A DNA stretch of 64,000 nt from Leishmania donovani (lineage: Eukaryota > Euglenozoa > Kinetoplastea > Trypanosomatida > Trypanosomatidae). The notes below the pieces were generated by a model. The model ran no database searches, had not been told where the DNA came from, and saw only the letters and a list, made by a program, of their open reading frames with translations. The stretch spans positions 380,426 through 444,425 of the forward strand of contig NC_018242.1 of NCBI RefSeq assembly GCF_000227135.1, given 5' to 3'. The translations under genes and the position numbers were made by a program. Below, one piece after another: positions 43,907 to 54,700 of the stretch (its first letter is position 1; every line of letters starts with the position of its first letter).

Positions 43907-46057
43907 TCAGTTCTGCGTCGGCCCTCGCGACATGGAGGCGACACAGCTGGCAAGGAACTCGCGCAGCTCAGCATCCTGCGCGTCTTCCTCTCCCGCCTCA
44001 TCGTCCGCCTCGTTGGCGGAGGTGTAGGTGCGCACAAACGCTTCGAAGTCGAGCGGGTACATGGAACTGAGAGCAGTGGCTGTGGGGGTGTGCGAGAGCG
44101 GCAGTGACGCGGAAGGCAGCGCGGCACCTGTCATGGCTACAGTGGGGTTCCCCGGCAGCGACGACGCCGTGACGCCCGTTAGGAAGTCAACGCTTTTGCG
44201 GGCCGCGTGAACACCGCCGGCATCACCGCTACAGGTGCCCGGAGTGTCGCCACCGGTCATGACCATCACCAACTCCGACGGGGACGCAGTCCGTCGCGGG
44301 GTCGCGTACGCAGAGTCGACGGTGCTGTTACTCTCGCGGGACAGGCGCCCCACCACCCCTGCAGCTGCGGTGGCCGCACTGGTGCTCACAAAGCTGGCCT
44401 CCACGTGAGACAGGGTGCCGCTCGTGGTGCTGTTCCCGCTGCTCACGGGCATACCGTCGCGCTCCCCGTTCTCCCCATCGCCGTGGCCTGGTATCGGCGT
44501 CGCCGCCACCGCCGCTAGAGCGCCACCGTCGCCCTTCAACGCCCGGTGGTGCGTGCTGGGGCGGGGCGTGTTGACAGCGGAGCTGATGGCGGTTGCGATG
44601 CTCGTGTCTGCGGCTCCGCCAGGCGCGCCGCCGGAGCCAGAGGCTCTGCCGCCACTTGGCGCCGAGTCCAGCGCTGCCACGTACAGGATGAACGAGACGA
44701 AGGCCGAGGCAGGGACAGAGGGCGCGCTGTTCGTCACCAAGAACGGACGGGCTGCTGCACCACCCGTGCCGGGTAGGCTCTCGTGCCTCGCGGCGTCGGC
44801 CGAGGCGGTGATGCGCCTTTTCTGCACCTCCTCCGGCGTGATGCTCGCGATGATGATCGGCACACTTTCCTCGCCCGTGAGGAGGTGCAGCTGGACGCCG
44901 AGCTGCTCTGCAAGCCACGCCGCGTTCTTGAAGGGCTTCACATCGAATGTTTTGCCAGGAAGCGGAATGAAGTCGGCTGTTACGGTGGCCGATGATGCAT
45001 GATCCGGCGCAGATAGCACGGAATTGCGTCGAGGGCTCAGCTGCTGCTGCTGCGGCGGCGGCGGCGGCGGCGTATTAGGAAACGGTGTTTGCGGCACCTC
45101 CGAAGGGCCGGACTCCGTCACCGCTGCTGCACCGTCCGCGTCTGTCGCCGATGGTGAGGCGGCGCGCTCGAAGAAGCGAAAGAGGGTGAAGGTACTCTCG
45201 AACGCCGTCACCACTGTGGAGCTGCCGTCTGCTGCCCTGATGCTGCCCGACGGCGCCGCGGCTGAGCCGCTCTCGCGGCCGCTTGCTGCTGCTGCTGCTG
45301 CCGACGAGGACGATGACGACGACCCCGACTGCCGCACCGAGCGCAGCTCCAGCCCACCGCTCTCTGGCAGCGTCAACGCACACTGATTCGCGCTGGATGG
45401 AAGCGAGGCGAGAAGACTGCCGTACGCGCGGGCGTCGCCACACACCTCGAAGCGGTAACGCGACAGATCCGCGTAGACACTGGTCGGTTCCCCCTCTGCG
45501 AGACGGAGAAGAAACGTCTTTGTGAGACTGCGCCCATAAGTGCAGTGCCACCGCACCACATCCGCGTCCGTGCGACCCTTCCAAAGGCAATGGTCGGCGT
45601 CAGAGCTGTAGTTCCCCGCGTCGCTCGTCGCCGCCGCCGCCGCCGCGCTGTCGGAGGACTTCGCGGTGCGGTACTGAAAGTCAAGGCTTTGCACGTTGGT
45701 GTTGTGCTGCCGCAGCACTGTCGCGACGAGCGTCTTGGTGAGCAGACACAAGTAGGGCTTGGGGCCATCAGCGCTGGCATCGTCTGCCCTACCCTCCGCG
45801 GCTGCATGCGAGGTCGCGAGGCCGCTACCATCATCAGCGCCGCTTCGGCGGGACGGGAGCTCCAGTAGGAAGCGGTCAAAGCAGCGCTCGTGCACCCGCA
45901 CCGCGATGTGCCCGTTGCGGCTTGGCGACACAGCGCTGATCTCGATGCCGTCGCTCAGCCCCACAATGTACACGGCATCGCCGAGACGACTGACGCATGT
46001 GAGAACACTCAGGAGCACGCGAATGTTCGGGCCACTCACTGTGAACTGGAGTGACAT
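43907..46057 (-). CDS. RAD9: Rad9 subunit of the 9-1-1 checkpoint clamp
   Basis: A 716-residue protein from the ATG at 46057. The first block, MSLQFTVSGPNIRVLLSVLT followed by GLSDGIEISAVSPSRNGHIA and ERCFDRFLLE, matches the PCNA-like first domain of Rad9. Further PCNA-like segments (YLCLLTKTLVATVLRQHN, LDFQYRTAKS, DLSRYRFEVCGDARAYG) continue with Ser/Ala-rich insertions between them. The second half is mostly low complexity. The C-terminus is acidic (DEAGEEDAQDAELREFLASC). Rad9 forms a ring with Hus1 and Rad1 at damaged DNA and recruits signalling factors through its tail. It is larger than human Rad9 (about 390 residues), consistent with published descriptions of an enlarged Leishmania Rad9. 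Confidence 0.88.
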   Translation of the reverse strand: MSLQFTVSGPNIRVLLSVLTCVSRLGDAVYIVGLSDGIEISAVSPSRNGHIAVRVHERCFDRFLLELPSRRSGADDGSGLATSHAAAEGRADDASADGPKPYLCLLTKTLVATVLRQHNTNVQSLDFQYRTAKSSDSAAAAAATSDAGNYSSDADHCLWKGRTDADVVRWHCTYGRSLTKTFLLRLAEGEPTSVYADLSRYRFEVCGDARAYGSLLASLPSSANQCALTLPESGGLELRSVRQSGSSSSSSSAAAAAASGRESGSAAAPSGSIRAADGSSTVVTAFESTFTLFRFFERAASPSATDADGAAAVTESGPSEVPQTPFPNTPPPPPPQQQQLSPRRNSVLSAPDHASSATVTADFIPLPGKTFDVKPFKNAAWLAEQLGVQLHLLTGEESVPIIIASITPEEVQKRRITASADAARHESLPGTGGAAARPFLVTNSAPSVPASAFVSFILYVAALDSAPSGGRASGSGGAPGGAADTSIATAISSAVNTPRPSTHHRALKGDGGALAAVAATPIPGHGDGENGERDGMPVSSGNSTTSGTLSHVEASFVSTSAATAAAGVVGRLSRESNSTVDSAYATPRRTASPSELVMVMTGGDTPGTCSGDAGGVHAARKSVDFLTGVTASSLPGNPTVAMTGAALPSASLPLSHTPTATALSSMYPLDFEAFVRTYTSANEADDEAGEEDAQDAELREFLASCVASMSRGPTQN

Positions 46058-47516
46058 GCGCTGAAGACGGCTTCCGCTTTCGTCGTGATAAGGGAAGAGG
46101 AGGGGATGGCGGTGGTGGTAGTGGTAGTGGAGGTGGGCGTTGCGCGGGAAAGCAGGACGCCGAAGCTTTCTGTGAATGTCGGATGGCTTCGCCAGCTTCG
46201 CTGACGTCTCTGCCGCTGCGCGTGCGTTGTGTGTGAAGGTTGATGTGGACAGTCCTTTGTAGTCGAACTGTTCAGCAGACACAGCTGTGCTGCTTCGTGG
46301 GTGCGTACTCCACCCGCACAGAGAGGGACACACACACACACACACATACACACATCAGGTGATAGTGGCGGTCGTGGGAGGCCGGATCAAGGGCGTGTTG
46401 AGATGAGGGCAGAGGCCGAGGGAGGTGAGGCGGGCCGCGTGAGATGAGAGTGCGGGAGGAAGCCGAGGTAGTCGCGCACACGGCTGCACGCACGTGCATC
46501 CTACTCTTCCGTGTGTGCCTTCACTTCATAAAATCATCGAGAAACATACACGTGTGCAAGAAGAGGGTGTGGATCCCGTTGTGGCGCAACCGCGGCCACA
46601 GCACCGTTTCCTTCAGTCAGGGAGACGCACACCTGTGGCGGCGCGGCACCCACGATTCTTCTGCATCGGTGACGCAGATGGATCTTGGAAGGCACCGAGC
46701 CCCCCCCCCCCGTGAGCGTGTCGGCGCGCATGCACGCATTCGCGTTACGAGGTGGGTCATTCAGTCGTGGTCGAGGGTGAAAGTTAGTGAGCTGACAACG
46801 ACAACATGGACAGCAAGGACACTCCACCACATCGACATGCGTAGACTGTCTCCCTCACTCGTGTAGGCGCACGTGTGCATGGAGGGTTTACTAGAGCGGT
46901 CTTGTCGGGCTGTAGACGTGCCGTGCGCACCCCTCTGCTTCCACCCCCTTCTCTCTCTCGCAACGCACACAAGAGGGGCGAGGCGGCGGAGAGCACGCAA
47001 AGACGTCAGAGATGATATTGATGGTCCAGGCATTGGCGCGATAGAGGAGGCGCAACCATCTACTTCTGCAGCCACGTCTCCGCTCCGCTGAGGCCGTCTC
47101 CATCTCTGCAGATTTGGTGAGCACAAACACACACACGCACACACACACACACCTGCCCGCCGCACCGCACCCCCTCTGGGGTATCCAGCCGAGTCGGGCC
47201 ACATAACGGCGACTTCCCCACATGCCGAGGAAAGAGAAAGGTGAGAGTCGCAGCACGCGAAGATCTCGAGATGATGTGTAAAAGGCGAAAAGGACAATAC
47301 ACTGGCTACTACTACTAATAGAGTGATCGCATTAAAAGACGCGCTTGAGCGGATCGACCGCCTCTGCTGGTGCCCCCCTCCCCCCTCGCAGCGCAACGGG
47401 GCACAAGCAGACGCGTGCGCGTTCTCACGGCGAACAGAACTGAAACACGATGGTGCCTCCCCCCTCCCTCCCTCCCCGAAGGCGACACAGCACGCCATAC
47501 CGCATCCGCGCTGACA
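46058..47516. other. Intergenic, no gene seen
   Basis: Just upstream of Rad9 the minus strand has CCTCTTCCCTT followed by AGs, a plausible acceptor. CA tracts lie at about 46326-46350 and 47127-47152, and a run of ten C near 46691. No gene found. Confidence 0.6.
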
Positions 47517-48110
47517 TCACTGCATTTGCGCGAGACTTCGTTTTCCCGCTTCCTTCCCGCTCGTAACGGGCTCCATCTCGATCGCCGGCCCAACGCGCTT
47601 CGCCGACGGAGACGATAAGCGCTTGATCTCCTTCGACGCCAGACCAGGGTTGAGGAACTTGGGGCAGGTGATGCTGCAGTTGAAGATGTTGTGGCACATG
47701 TTCACCAGGTTGCCCGTCTCGAACATGCGCACGCGCTCGTCAAAGTCACGGTCGAGGGGCTCGACGAGCCAGCGGTATGACTGCAGCAGCACAGCAGGAC
47801 CCAAGAAGTGCTCACGGTTCCACCAGTACTGCGGGCAGGAGCCGGTGCAAGAGGCGCAGAGCACGCACTCGTAGAGTCCCTCGAGACGCATGCGGTTGCT
47901 AGAGTCGACCTTCTCCTTCAGATACCACCGGTTCACAGTGTAGTTCGCGTTGGCGGCGCGCCGCGTGAGGAGGTGCATCGCTGTTTTACTGTTGTCCTTG
48001 GCCGTGTACAGCTGCGGCGTCTTGGCCGTCGAGTTCTTTATGAGGTGGCGGTACATGTACAGCGGGCTGCTGTAGTTCGCCAGTTGGCCAGGGAGAGGCG
48101 CGGACGGCAT
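47517..48110 (-). CDS. SDH2C: Succinate dehydrogenase iron-sulfur subunit, C-terminal half (SDH2c)
   Basis: This 197-residue protein carries only the C-terminal ferredoxin-like half of SDH2 (complex II). The cluster ligands are complete: C82, C85, C88 and C92 in ECVLCASCTGSCPQYWW, and C139, C145 and C149 in CHNIFNCSITCPK. Together these bind the 4Fe-4S and 3Fe-4S clusters. The N-terminal 2Fe-2S domain is absent. In kinetoplastids and euglenids SDH2 is encoded as two separate polypeptides; the SDH2n gene is not in this window. No classical presequence is obvious, although the protein must enter the mitochondrion. The start at 48110 is the first ATG, and the protein begins MPSAPLPGQLANYSSPLY. 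Confidence 0.93.
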   Translation of the reverse strand: MPSAPLPGQLANYSSPLYMYRHLIKNSTAKTPQLYTAKDNSKTAMHLLTRRAANANYTVNRWYLKEKVDSSNRMRLEGLYECVLCASCTGSCPQYWWNREHFLGPAVLLQSYRWLVEPLDRDFDERVRMFETGNLVNMCHNIFNCSITCPKFLNPGLASKEIKRLSSPSAKRVGPAIEMEPVTSGKEAGKRSLAQMQ

Positions 48111-48669
48111 TTTAGGGTTTCACGTGTGCTTGCTGCCTTTTCTGAGGCGGTGGCGACAGCGGCGCGTCTGTGTGTCGAGTGAAGATGAAGGCTGATGAGG
48201 GTAGAAGAGAGGTTTCAGTGCAGTGTGATTCATCCCAAACATTCCTCCCTCTGCGTGCGTGTGTGCGTGCGCCCGTTGCCATCTCGCCTGGGCCTGTAGA
48301 GTCCGTCTCTGCACGCGCCTCGGCGACCCCTAGAAGGCGACAGGGATGGAGGGATGGGAGGCGTGAGGAAGGCAACGCAGCCCCTCCCTCCCCAAACATA
48401 CAAGCAGCACGACCCGGTCGTGCACCGAACACACATGCACGCAGACACCGGGGGCTTCTGCGATGGGTGTCTGCTCTGCTGCACACGGCGTTGCCGCCAC
48501 CCCCGCTCCACCCCCAACCTTGGCGTAGCGTGCGCCATCGATGATTTTCTTTGTTCGTTTGCTGGATTGCTGTGCTGTTTTTGGCATGCGCCGAAAAGAG
48601 AGGCACGCGAAACACGAAAAACGAAAAAGGAAAAAGAATTCGGAGCAAACGAGACACACACTGCGTGCC
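48111..48669. other. Intergenic, no gene seen
   Basis: A short spacer between RPL6 and SDH2c with CA/GT-rich sequence. No gene seen. Confidence 0.6.
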
Positions 48670-49257
48670 TTACCAGTTCCAGCGGTGCGGCGCATCACCG
48701 GGCTTCACCGTGAAGACGGAGCGCAGGTAGCCGGCCTTCTCCTTGCCCTGAGCGTCCTTCTTGATGGCGGCGATGAGGGCGGCATCGATCTTCTTCTGCA
48801 GCTGGGCGCGCGCGTCTGACACGGGGGTCTTCTTTCCCGCCTTGGAGGTCTTCTTGGCAGCCTTCTCCGCCCTAGCCTTCTGCTTGTCGCCCATGAAGTC
48901 GCCCTCGCTCTTGGTCAGCTTCTCTGCCTTGGGGCGCTGGAACACCTCGGGGGTGATGGGCGCCGTGTCAACGCTGGAGATGTCGACCTTGGTGCTGGTG
49001 GCGATCACGTAGCGGGAGTCGATGCGGCGGATGGGGACGCCATTGTACTTCATCGGGCCGGACACGACCAGCGGGCCGTTGTGCGGCAGCTGCTTCAGGA
49101 TCACGGCGCGGCGACCGCGGAAGCGGCCGGCGAGGATGATCGCGATGACGCCGGGAGCACAGCTCTTGCGCAGAGTCGTGTACTCAGGGCTCTTGCGCGA
49201 CACCTTCTTCGCCGCCTTCCTCTTCGCGGCAGACGCAGCGGACTTGGTGGCGGCCAT
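48670..49257 (-). CDS. RPL6: 60S ribosomal protein L6 (eL6)
   Basis: A 195-residue protein from the ATG at 49257. After a Lys/Ala-rich start (AAKRKAAKKVSRKSPEYTTL) come GVIAIILAGRFRGRRAVILK and KYNGVPIRRIDSRYVIATST, the KOW-like core and following strand of eL6. The Lys-rich middle (KSEGDFMGDKQKARAEKAAKK) and the Leu/Tyr ending (GYLRSVFTVKPGDAPHRWNW) complete the family pattern. A component of the large subunit. A textbook splice acceptor precedes it. Confidence 0.95.
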   Translation of the reverse strand: MAATKSAASAAKRKAAKKVSRKSPEYTTLRKSCAPGVIAIILAGRFRGRRAVILKQLPHNGPLVVSGPMKYNGVPIRRIDSRYVIATSTKVDISSVDTAPITPEVFQRPKAEKLTKSEGDFMGDKQKARAEKAAKKTSKAGKKTPVSDARAQLQKKIDAALIAAIKKDAQGKEKAGYLRSVFTVKPGDAPHRWNW

Positions 49258-49268
49258 GCTTGAAAGCT

Positions 49269-49302
49269 CTGTGGGACGGGGAGGAGAGGGAAGGGGTGAA
49301 GC
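49269..49302 (-). promoter_or_regulatory. Trans-splice acceptor of RPL6
   Basis: Minus strand: TTCACCCCTTCCCTCTCCTC, then CCCGTCCCACAG. This is a clean pyrimidine tract ending in AG at 49270-49269, leaving 11 nt before the ATG at 49257. Confidence 0.75.
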
Positions 49303-51778
49303 TGGTTCCGTGCCAGTATCTCACTCTCTGTGGTTGAGTGTGTGTGTTTGGATGCAGGTGCAGTGGCACAGATGAAATATGTTTTTATTTTTATTTTTTA
49401 TTGGGAAGGGCGAGGGGGAGGGGGATGGGTATAAGAAGATCGACTCACACCACATATGGGCAGTGCCGCGAACATGGAGAGCGAAGGAAACGTAATTCGT
49501 GCACGTGCAGGCCCTTGACTGTGGGCATCACCCCCCTCTCTGTGGAAGCTCGAAGCCGGCGAGGGGACCGGAGGTGCGGCGGAAGCCGGGGAGGGGGGCA
49601 AAGACCCGCTTGAAAGCCCATCAAACGGGGGTTTCCTCTGCAGACCAGCAATGCCGCGGGCGCTTTTTCATCTCTCGCTTGCTGCGTTGCTTACTGAGTT
49701 ATGCCTTGTCAAAGGGCTGAAGTAAAAAAGACGCAGACCCACACGCACACGCACACGCACACGCACACGCACACGCACACGCACACGCACACGCACACGC
49801 ACACGCACACGCACACGCACAACACGAGGAGCATTATAAGGAGGACGGTTGTGTGCACTGGAATGGTGGTGGGACTGCGCTATACGAGGGGGAGGGGCGT
49901 GCATATGTGTCTCCACAACAAGAGCGACGACTTTGTAGTATAGGGTGAGGGATGCAGGGAGAGAGGCAGACAGAGAGAATGCGGGCGGTGCTGCAGGCAA
50001 GGAGGAGCTGGCGGCGGTGGTGCCAGCCACAAACCTTTGGGGCTATCGACCCCCCTCCTCCTCCTCCTCTTCCTCCTCAACACGCACACACGTCGTCAAG
50101 CCTTTTCCAGCGCCTCCCCTACTTTACCCCTCCACGCACACGCAAAGACGTGCACACAAGCAAACGAGCATTAAGAAGGAGGCGAACACCGACGCGCGCA
50201 CGATGGAAGCGAAGAGAGAAAGAGGGTGGTGGGCGGGAGGGAGGGAGAAGCCATGGCGCGGTCGCTGTATCGGGTACGGCGCCGGGCCGTATCGGCGGTT
50301 TGGAGGGGGAGGGGGTGAGAGCGGAAACACACACGCATGCACAGAGGAAACGGTCTTCACACGCAACAGCGGAAGGACCCCCACCTCCCCACACAAACAG
50401 ATGAAGGAGCTCATCAACGGAGAGGAAAACAAAGGACTCTCATGCTTTATAGACTGAATGTGCGTGGGCGCATGTGAGCGCATGCAAGTCCGCACGGCTT
50501 CGCCTCTCTGACCTCTCGCGCGCACGTCGTTTGGTGTGAACGGCACAGTGAGAGGAGGGGGCTTTCCAAGACATGAAACACACACACACACACATATGCA
50601 TACAAAAACGGACACGCAACCACCGTTTGCAGACTCATATGTAGATGTAGATATATCAAGAGAGACACGAGGACGGGGAGAGGAGAGGCGCCTGCCTAAG
50701 AGGAAAGCGAAACTGGAGAGTGGTGAGGGAGTAGAAGAGAGAGAGCCAATACATCGAGGAAAAGGGGGGGGGGAAGGGGTGAGGAAGAGGAGGGAAGGGG
50801 ATGGGGCGCTGCGGTATTCGGTGTGGCGGTGGTCGTTGCCGTTGTCGACGGAGGTGAGCACACACACACGCACACAGAGAGAGAAAAAGAAAAAGGCCAT
50901 CGAGACGAGGAGGGAGCGGAGGCCCCGAGGGAGGGGGGGGGAGCGAGCGAGCGAGTGAGTGGCGGGCAGCAAAAACGGGAGTTCGGGCAGAGAGCGGCGA
51001 GCGAGAGGCTAGCCTGGCGGAGGTCTACAAGGCAACGAAACCAAACACGAACAGCAAACGCAAAGGCTTCGCCGTGGCGGCGGGCGTGAGAGAAAGAGGT
51101 TGTGCTCACCATGTGTGTGTGCGTGGCGGGGGGGAGAGTGCATCCTTTCTGCCCTCATGACCACCACGAGGTCCACTGCTCAGACGTGCGCACACACGCA
51201 CGTAGAGCAAGGTTCCCATTTGCTGTGGCTCATACAAAACGGACATGACGTACAACAAAGAGGGCCGATACAGTCACCTCCCCTCGCCCCGTCCCGCCCC
51301 GACACACGGGCGCCAGCAGCCATCGTCGTGTGCGGGGAGGAGTGCATTGCGATGTGCTCAGTGAGTGTCCTCCTGTGTGCATGTGCGTGCGTGCGTGTGC
51401 GTGTGTGCCGCATTTCCGCAAGCCATCGCTGCCACAAAACTGCCATGACCTTTCCGCAGACTGAGGCGTATGATGGACGCGTGCACTGCATTACGGCTGG
51501 TCCTTGTCTCCCTCTTCTTCTAGACGTTTATCTACTATCTTCGTTCCTGACGCGCTGCCCCTCGTGCTGTCTTACCCCGACGTCGTCTTCGAGGGGGAGG
51601 GCATGATGCGGTGCACGCCGCCAACACCTCACTCTTTGAAGCGGGTGAGGAGAGGAGAGGCTGCACCGGATCCCCTGTGTATGGTGCGCTGTGCTCATCA
51701 GCGGGTTGCGTTTCTGCGGAGGGTGGTGGTTGGAAAGGATTGTAGTCGAAGAGGCCGGCCACATGCTACGTGGTTGCT
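49303..51778. other. 2.5 kb intergenic region with hexamer repeat
   Basis: The region between GDH and RPL6. It contains a T-rich patch (about 49381-49401), the perfect hexamer array at 49738-49819, CTC repeats near 50050-50080, a CA tract near 50578-50594 and G-rich runs (about 50764-50773, 50932-50940). No gene found. Confidence 0.65.
49738..49819. repeat. Perfect CACACG hexamer array
   Basis: About 13 back-to-back copies of the six-base unit CACACG with almost no interruption, unlike the mixed CA tracts elsewhere in the window. Intergenic; probably length-variable. Confidence 0.9.
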
Positions 51779-54700
51779 CTACTTGGCACTCTTCGCCGCG
51801 GTGGCGTAGACCTCGGTCATGTAGCGGAAGAAGTCGAACTCGTTGCTGTCCACCCCGGTCTGGTAGACGTAGCGAGAGGCAAGCCACATGGCGCAGATGG
51901 CGTGCTGGTAGTTCTCCGGCACGCGCTTCAGCATCAGATCCACCGGCACCACCTCCTTCAGGGTCTTGAGTGCATATTGATCCATCACGTAGCGGACCAG
52001 GTCGCGGTTCTTGAAGATGTCGCTGCTCAGCATGCTTGCGCGGATCTGCACGTTCTTTCTGCTGAGCGCGTCGGCGATGAGCGTCTTGGACTGCTGCGGG
52101 TCCTTCTCCCACTCGCGCCAGATGGCATTGAACTCGAGCTTCGCGTTCTCCTCAATGCGGTCGAGGATCTCCTTCACGTACTTCTTGTAAAACTCCGGCG
52201 CATCCGTGGCGCTCTTGGCGGACATGTACTTGGTGTGCTCCTCGTCGGAGAGGCAGAGGCCTGCAAACACCTCTAGCGAGGAGGATGTCACGCCACCCTT
52301 GTTCGCCGACGCATCCTTGATGAGCGTCACGCCGCACTTCTCGAGCGCCAGACGGGCGTCCTGCGAGATGAACAGGTTGGCACCTTCCACAATGATCTTG
52401 AACTTCAGCTGCTCCGGCGACAAGTTCGCGTACTTGCCTTCCATCATGGACTCACCGTCCGCGTTGGGAATCTTGAGAAACCTGCCAACGTTTTCGAGCG
52501 TCACGCTCCGCGGGCGGCCGCCACAAGGAACGAAGACATCTGCGTCAGAGTACTTGAGGAAGTGGAACGCATTACGCAGGCGAGAGCCGTCCTCGACGAG
52601 GGAGCCGTCGGGCAGCTTCACATTGCGGTCCTCCGTCAGCACCAGGAAACCCTCCGGCGACAGCTTACTGCGGTTGAACTCGCGCAGCGGCAGACGGTGG
52701 TGGGCCAGGCGGGCGAGCTCTTCACGGTCGATGCCCTTCGGGTCGTGTAGCGAGGCCGAGATGTCCACCATGCCAACCATCTTCTCCTTGCTGCGCAGCA
52801 ACTCGTTCGAGCCGAGGTCGCCGTCCGGGCCACCGGTCTGGAACTTGCGCATCTCCGACTCGTTGAGGCCGAGCTTCTCGTAGATGGACGTCACGTAGGC
52901 TCGCACGCTGTGCGTCGTCATGCCGTACACGTCGTGCGGGATGCCGCCAAGCTCGGGATCCTTGCCAGTCGTGAAGGACTTCCACGACTTGTAGCCACGC
53001 CCCTTGCTGTAGAGCGCGCCAGCGGCCGGGAAGGTGCCGGCGGTGTTCTCATCCGGGCCGAGGAAGATGATCTCCTCTGACTTGAGCCCGTCCACGACGC
53101 CCTTTTCGCCAGGGATGATTACATCGAGCAGAGCGTCGACGTACTGGAGGAAGATGTGCTGGCAGCGCACCTCGTCGAACTTGTTTAGGTAGCGGCTGGA
53201 GACGAGAATCGTGCCCTTGCTGCCGCCCTCCGGGATGTCTTTGTTTTTCAGCAGCTGCGTGTGGGCGAGGTTGTAGTTCTCCTGGAAGACGGAGCGCTTG
53301 TTCCTGCGGTAGTCACGCTCCTTGCAGATGATCATGCGCACACCACCACGCGCGATGTCGGTGAAGCGAATGTGGAAGCCGCGCCACTGCCCACCAGCGA
53401 AGAGGAAGACGCCGTGCGGCACACGGGGGAACTCGAGCTCCTTGAGAAACACCGGGTTCAGCCGGAAGGCGAGCGCGGCCTTCTCTGTCTTGCAGAAGTT
53501 ATGCTTGATGATCACCTCGTTGAACTTGAGGAAGCTCATGAACAGCGTGCGGTCGTACTCCGGGCGGTCGTCCTCGCGCAAGCGGTGCGTAATTTTATCG
53601 GCAATGGCAGCGCGGCGCTCGGGCGTGGAGCCAAGACGGAAGTCTTCGTAGATGAGCTTTACAAACTCCGGGTAGAGGGCGATGACGGAGCCGGTGTAGC
53701 GCTCGGACATGACCTCCTGCGTCAGTGAGCTTCGCAGGTTGTTCAGTCGGTTCACGCCATTCGGCTCCTTCGCCAGGATCGCCTTGAGGTGACGGTAGTC
53801 GTCTGTCGTCGGGCTCGGAGTGAAGTACATGGCGAAGATGACGGCTGCGTCGATGAACACCGTCTCCTCGCATGACAGCGCGCCGGCCTCGTGCAGACGC
53901 GTGATGGCGTTGAAGGGGCGGTTCGGCAGCAGCCCGACCAGCGAGGCCCGCTCCTCTATTTGCTCAGCCGTCGCGCCGCGGATCTCAAAGCCGTACACCT
54001 GCACCCCGTTCGAGAAGCTGTAGGACACGCTCATCATGATCTCAGCCCCCTCGATCTCTTGGAAGATGGACAGCAGCGAGGCGACGTAATTCGTGCGCTC
54101 GACCATGGTGGCCATCGTGAAGGACACATGCCCCTTTTCCACCTCCTCGACGTGGAAGACCGGGAATACAGAGCTGAGCTGGCGGCGTAGTAGGCCACGG
54201 ATAATGTTCTTCTGCTCCTCCGTCAGTTGCCTGGCGGCCGTCTGCGTCGGCAGTGCCGGGCTTTTGGGGTTGACATGCTCCTCCTCGCTGCCGCTCTCGA
54301 CGAAGGGCTCGATGGAGGCGTTGTAGATGGCGAACTTGCGGTCCTCGCTGATGTAGTGGTGCGTGTTACTGCCGAGATGAGGATCCTGGTTGAGGGACAC
54401 GAACCGCGCCATCTTGCGCAGCATGCGCAGCTTCTTCTGAGGCTCGTTGTGGCAAATGTAGAAGGCGGTGCGGTGGTTCTCGTGGACGTACTCGAAGGAG
54501 TCGCCCATGCGGAAGCGAGCCTCTGCGGTCAAGAGGCCCTGCACGTGGTCGATCATCTCCGCCTGAGAGAAGTTGCGCGGGTAGCTCGATTTCTCGAGGC
54601 CGCTCACAAAGGTATTTGCGAGGGACTCGACAATGTTCTTGTCGAAGACAGCCTGCGTCGTAACAGCCTTGATGATGGCGTCCCGGTCCACCAGCGGCGA

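Noticed and set aside
43907..46351. Upstream extension of Rad9 to 46351
   Set aside because: The extra 98 codons come from CA repeats and start with a non-ATG codon; the conserved Rad9 opening is at 46057.
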